Positions 61,623 to 64,000 of a DNA stretch of 64,000 nucleotides are shown here, one piece after another. The notes under the pieces were generated by a model. The model was not told where the DNA came from, did not search any database, and worked only from the letters and a program-made list of their open reading frames with translations. How positions within the stretch are numbered: position 1 is the first letter of the stretch; every line of letters begins with the position of its first letter. The position numbers and the translations under genes were made by a program. Source of the DNA: Mycobacterium sp. SMC-4 (GTDB taxonomy: Bacteria; Actinomycetota; Actinomycetes; Mycobacteriales; Mycobacteriaceae); NCBI RefSeq assembly GCF_025263265.1, contig NZ_CP079869.1:2542001-2606000 (forward strand), in the 5' to 3' direction.

Positions 61623-62479
61623 TGAAATTCACCGACGGTGAGCGCACCGACGCGCGCGACGTGATCACCCGTGCACTGGCGGAGGACCTTCGCTACGGAC
61701 CCGATGTGACCACGCAGGCCACCGTGGCCGCAGACGCCACCACGTCGGCGTCGGTGGTGGCCCGCGAATCCGGTGTGCTGGCCGGTTCGGAGCTGGCGTT
61801 GATGGTGCTCGACGCGGTGCTCGGCGATGACGGTTACCGCGTGGTCTACTGCGCGCCCGACGGCACCCGCCTGGCCGCCGGAGACGCCGCGCTGACCGTC
61901 CAGGCCCCCACACAGGGTCTGCTGACCGCCGAACGGACGCTGTTGAACCTGGTGTGCCACCTCTCGGGCGTCGCGACGACCACCGCGGCGTGGGTTGAGG
62001 CCGTCGCCGGGACATCCGCCCAGATTCGCGATACCCGAAAAACGCTGCCCGGGCTGCGAGTGCTGCAGAAGTATGCGGTCCGGGTGGGTGGCGGCATCAA
62101 CCACCGGATGGGCCTCGGGGACGCGGCGTTGATCAAAGACAATCACGTCGCCGCGGCCGGGTCGGTGGTCGCCGCACTGCGCGAAGTCCGTGCGGCGGCG
62201 CCTGATCTGCCCTGCGAAGTCGAGGTCGACTCCCTCGAGCAACTCGACGAGGTGCTCGCAGAAGGCGTCGAACTCGTGCTGCTGGACAACTTCCCGGTGT
62301 GGCAGACCCAGATCGCGGTGCAGCGCCGGGCCGCGGCCAGCCCGCACACCAAGCTGGAATCCTCCGGTGGCCTGGCGTTGGCGAACGCCGCCGACTACGC
62401 GGGCACCGGAGTGGACTACCTGGCCGTCGGCGCGCTGACCCACTCGGTGCAGGTGCTGGATCTGGGGTTGGATCTGTAG
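61622..62479 (+). CDS. nadC: Quinolinate phosphoribosyltransferase NadC
   Basis: NadC converts quinolinate and PRPP to nicotinate mononucleotide. The 285-residue length equals that of M. tuberculosis NadC (Rv1596). Motifs include ERTLLNLVCHLSGVAT, IRDTRKTLPGLRVLQKYAVRVGGGINHRMGL and LIKDNHV. ATG 61622 overlaps the nadB stop (TGATG); an upstream open frame to 61532 would overlap nadB without need. Confidence 0.96.
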   Translation: MKFTDGERTDARDVITRALAEDLRYGPDVTTQATVAADATTSASVVARESGVLAGSELALMVLDAVLGDDGYRVVYCAPDGTRLAAGDAALTVQAPTQGLLTAERTLLNLVCHLSGVATTTAAWVEAVAGTSAQIRDTRKTLPGLRVLQKYAVRVGGGINHRMGLGDAALIKDNHVAAAGSVVAALREVRAAAPDLPCEVEVDSLEQLDEVLAEGVELVLLDNFPVWQTQIAVQRRAAASPHTKLESSGGLALANAADYAGTGVDYLAVGALTHSVQVLDLGLDL

Positions 62480-62482
62480 AAC

Positions 62483-62956
62483 ATGCGATCAGCCCTTGCG
62501 GTGGCGGTGCTGGCTCTCGGCGTTGCCGTGTTCGCGCTGCTGCGCACCCTCGACTCGGAGCCGGACTACACCGAGGCTCAGCGCACCGATGCCGTGGCAG
62601 CGGTGTGCCAGGCCTTCGAGATGGTTCGCACTGCCGTGGCGACCAACACCAACACCGAGCCTCCGGGCGGTTCCACCGACGTCGCCGGAGCGCTGGCCGC
62701 CGCGGCCAATGCGCGGGTCGCGCTGCTCGACGGCGGGCAGTACCTGTTGGCTCGGCTGGAACCGGCCACCCCCGCCGACCTGGCCGACGAGATACGCCGG
62801 TTCGCCAACCAACTGATGGACATCGGGGCGGCAGCCACCGCGGGGGTGTCCAACTCCGATCCGGTGCAAGCGGCCCGCCTGGCCGATGCCGAGGCGGCCA
62901 GCGCCACCCTGAGCGCGCGCTGCGCGTCAGGCGATGTCGGCGACGAACACCCCTGA
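62483..62956 (+). CDS. Ala-rich membrane-anchored or secreted hypothetical protein
   Basis: This 157-residue protein has an N-terminal hydrophobic helix (residues 3-20, SALAVAVLALGVAVFALLRT) with little positive charge and an alanine-rich, helical remainder with two cysteines, Cys42 and Cys147. It starts 3 bases after nadC, so it is probably in the nad operon and under NrtR. No known family was recognised. Its 3' end overlaps the convergent F420-type gene by 30 bases. Confidence 0.7.
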   Translation: MRSALAVAVLALGVAVFALLRTLDSEPDYTEAQRTDAVAAVCQAFEMVRTAVATNTNTEPPGGSTDVAGALAAAANARVALLDGGQYLLARLEPATPADLADEIRRFANQLMDIGAAATAGVSNSDPVQAARLADAEAASATLSARCASGDVGDEHP

Positions 62957-63349
62957 GCGTTTGACCAGCATCTGCGCGGTCCGCGGCAACGACTCGTCGG
63001 TAGTGCCGGCCGGCAGAACCCGGGGCCGGACCAGATGCAACCTCGTGCGTCCGATCTCGATGTCGGCTTCTCCGGCGGCCAGCACGTTCTTGACCCAGTT
63101 GGTCTTGCCGTGCGCCAAGCCGATCGCCAGCACGGCGCCCTTGCGGTAGGGGGTGACGATCGTCTCGTACTGCTTGCCCGACGTGCGACCGCGATGGTGG
63201 ATCACCCCGAGCCCGGGCATGCGCTTGGACAACGGACGTAGCAGTGGGTTGATGTACTTGATCTGCAGGCGCTCGAACCACGGCGGGAAGATCATCGGCA
63301 CGCCGGGTGCGTTGTTGGGATGGTTGTTTCTGCTGGTCTGACCGGACAT
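62927..63349 (-). CDS. F420-type nitroreductase-family protein (Rv1598c-like)
   Basis: This 140-residue protein has the deazaflavin-dependent nitroreductase (DDN) fold signs: [38 protein letters not shown], then [29 protein letters not shown]. Relatives bind coenzyme F420 or FMN. It matches Rv1598c. ATG 63349 has GGAGG about 5 bases upstream; longer open sequence runs into hisD and is rejected. The natural substrate is unknown. Confidence 0.85.
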   Translation of the reverse strand: MSGQTSRNNHPNNAPGVPMIFPPWFERLQIKYINPLLRPLSKRMPGLGVIHHRGRTSGKQYETIVTPYRKGAVLAIGLAHGKTNWVKNVLAAGEADIEIGRTRLHLVRPRVLPAGTTDESLPRTAQMLVKRSGVFVADIA

Positions 63350-63394
63350 GACGCCTCCGATACGGATTTGTGCAGCTCTGGGACAATGGTCAGC

Positions 63395-64000
63395 GTGAAT
63401 GTATCGCCAGGGCTGCTGCGGCGCATCGATCTGCGCGGCACGACGCTGTCGGCGGCTCGCCTGCGCGGGGCACTCCCGCGCGGCGGTGTCGACGTCGACA
63501 CCGTCGTCCCCAAGGTCCGGCCCATCGTCGATGCGGTCGCCGAACGCGGGGCTGACGCCGCCCTCGAATACGGCGCGTCCTTCGACGGTGTGCGGCCCGA
63601 CCAGGTCCGAGTCCCCACCGAACACCTCGCGTCGGCGCTGGCCGAGCTTGACGCCGATGTCCGCGTCGCGCTCGAGGTGGCGATCGAGCGGGCCCGTGCC
63701 GTGCACGCCGACCAGCGCCGCACGGACACCACCACCACGCTGGCCCCGGGTGCCACCGTGACCGAGCGGTGGGTGCCCGTCGAGCGCGTCGGGCTGTACG
63801 TGCCCGGCGGTAACGCCGTCTACCCGTCGAGTGTGGTGATGAACGTGGTCCCCGCGCAGATCGCCGGGGTGGATTCCCTGGTGATCGCCAGCCCGCCACA
63901 GGCGTCTGTGCAGGGGCGGTTCCATGGCCTGCCGCACCCGACGATCCTGGCCGCTGCCGCGTTGCTGGGTGTCGATGAGGTGTGGGCGGTCGGCGGTGCT
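63395..64000 (+). CDS. hisD: Histidinol dehydrogenase HisD (5' part, cut by window end)
   Basis: HisD oxidises histidinol to histidine in two NAD-dependent steps. The first 202 codons are present: [37 protein letters not shown], then [34 protein letters not shown], ending in [13 protein letters not shown] at the window edge. It matches Rv1599. GTG 63395 is favoured because GACAAT (63382-63387) is a -10-like element 7 bases upstream; ATG 63386 is in frame and possible. Confidence 0.92.
   Translation, partial: MNVSPGLLRRIDLRGTTLSAARLRGALPRGGVDVDTVVPKVRPIVDAVAERGADAALEYGASFDGVRPDQVRVPTEHLASALAELDADVRVALEVAIERARAVHADQRRTDTTTTLAPGATVTERWVPVERVGLYVPGGNAVYPSSVVMNVVPAQIAGVDSLVIASPPQASVQGRFHGLPHPTILAAAALLGVDEVWAVGGA

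Overview
The window is a piece of a high-GC actinobacterial chromosome. Gene order and protein sequences identify it as a non-tuberculous Mycobacterium (Mycolicibacterium-like). Long stretches follow the order of the M. tuberculosis chromosome from Rv1476 to Rv1599, but several genes of that species are absent here, including mazEF4, ripD and the block between Rv1540 and dnaE1. GTG starts, 4-base ATGA/GTGA overlaps and probable leaderless promoters (a -10 hexamer about 6-7 bases before the start codon) are common. No tRNA, rRNA or CRISPR array was seen. Species cannot be named from the sequence alone.

Layout. 0-6.4 kb: cell-wall NlpC/P60 hydrolases ripA-ripB and a MoxR/DUF58/VWA module. 6.4-9.0 kb: fabG1-inhA-hemH (mycolic acid FAS-II reductases and ferrochelatase). 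9.0-12.7 kb: NfeD/SPFH membrane pair and small membrane proteins. 12.8-17.9 kb: methylmalonyl-CoA mutase mutA-mutB with its GTPase chaperone meaB. 18.0-21.2 kb: a serine hydrolase, then an unfamiliar cluster (7-TM protein, helix-turn-helix protein and a divergent condensation-domain-like orphan) around two matching palindromes. 21.25-24.7 kb: T-box riboswitch and ileS. 24.7-25.3 kb: two small genes. 25.3-31.7 kb: a composite transposon. 31.7-41.7 kb: dinB, ansA, lspA, a pseudouridine synthase, rarD, dnaE1, ilvA. 41.7-50.6 kb: a DHFR-like gene and the trehalose operon treZ-treY-treX with a membrane acyltransferase. 50.7-56.9 kb: biotin genes bioA, bioF, bioD, the repressor bioQ, bioB and bsaP. 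56.9-63.4 kb: a lipase, the NAD regulator nrtR, nadABC and an F420-type protein. The window ends inside hisD.

Main discovery candidates. (1) Two apparently identical 1074-bp IS481-family copies in direct orientation bracket a 4.2-kb cargo: two aldo-keto reductases, a LipN-type esterase, a DsbA-like protein and a VKOR homologue. In M. tuberculosis these genes lie elsewhere (Rv2968c-Rv2971). The outer flanks share a perfect 6-bp repeat CCTAGC while the inner flanks do not match, which implies that the whole 6.4-kb segment moved as one unit and landed in the S4-gene/dinB promoter. (2) Both BioQ-controlled transcripts (bioF and bioB) begin with tandem 24-26-nt repeats of the operator half-site followed by small hairpins. 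The hairpin stems differ between the two leaders by a compensatory base pair. Each leader also contains a GTG at the predicted transcription start that opens a reading frame running into, or ending at, the biotin gene. (3) The helix-turn-helix/condensation-like divergent pair has a GGGAG/CTCCC palindrome placed at each predicted -35 region.
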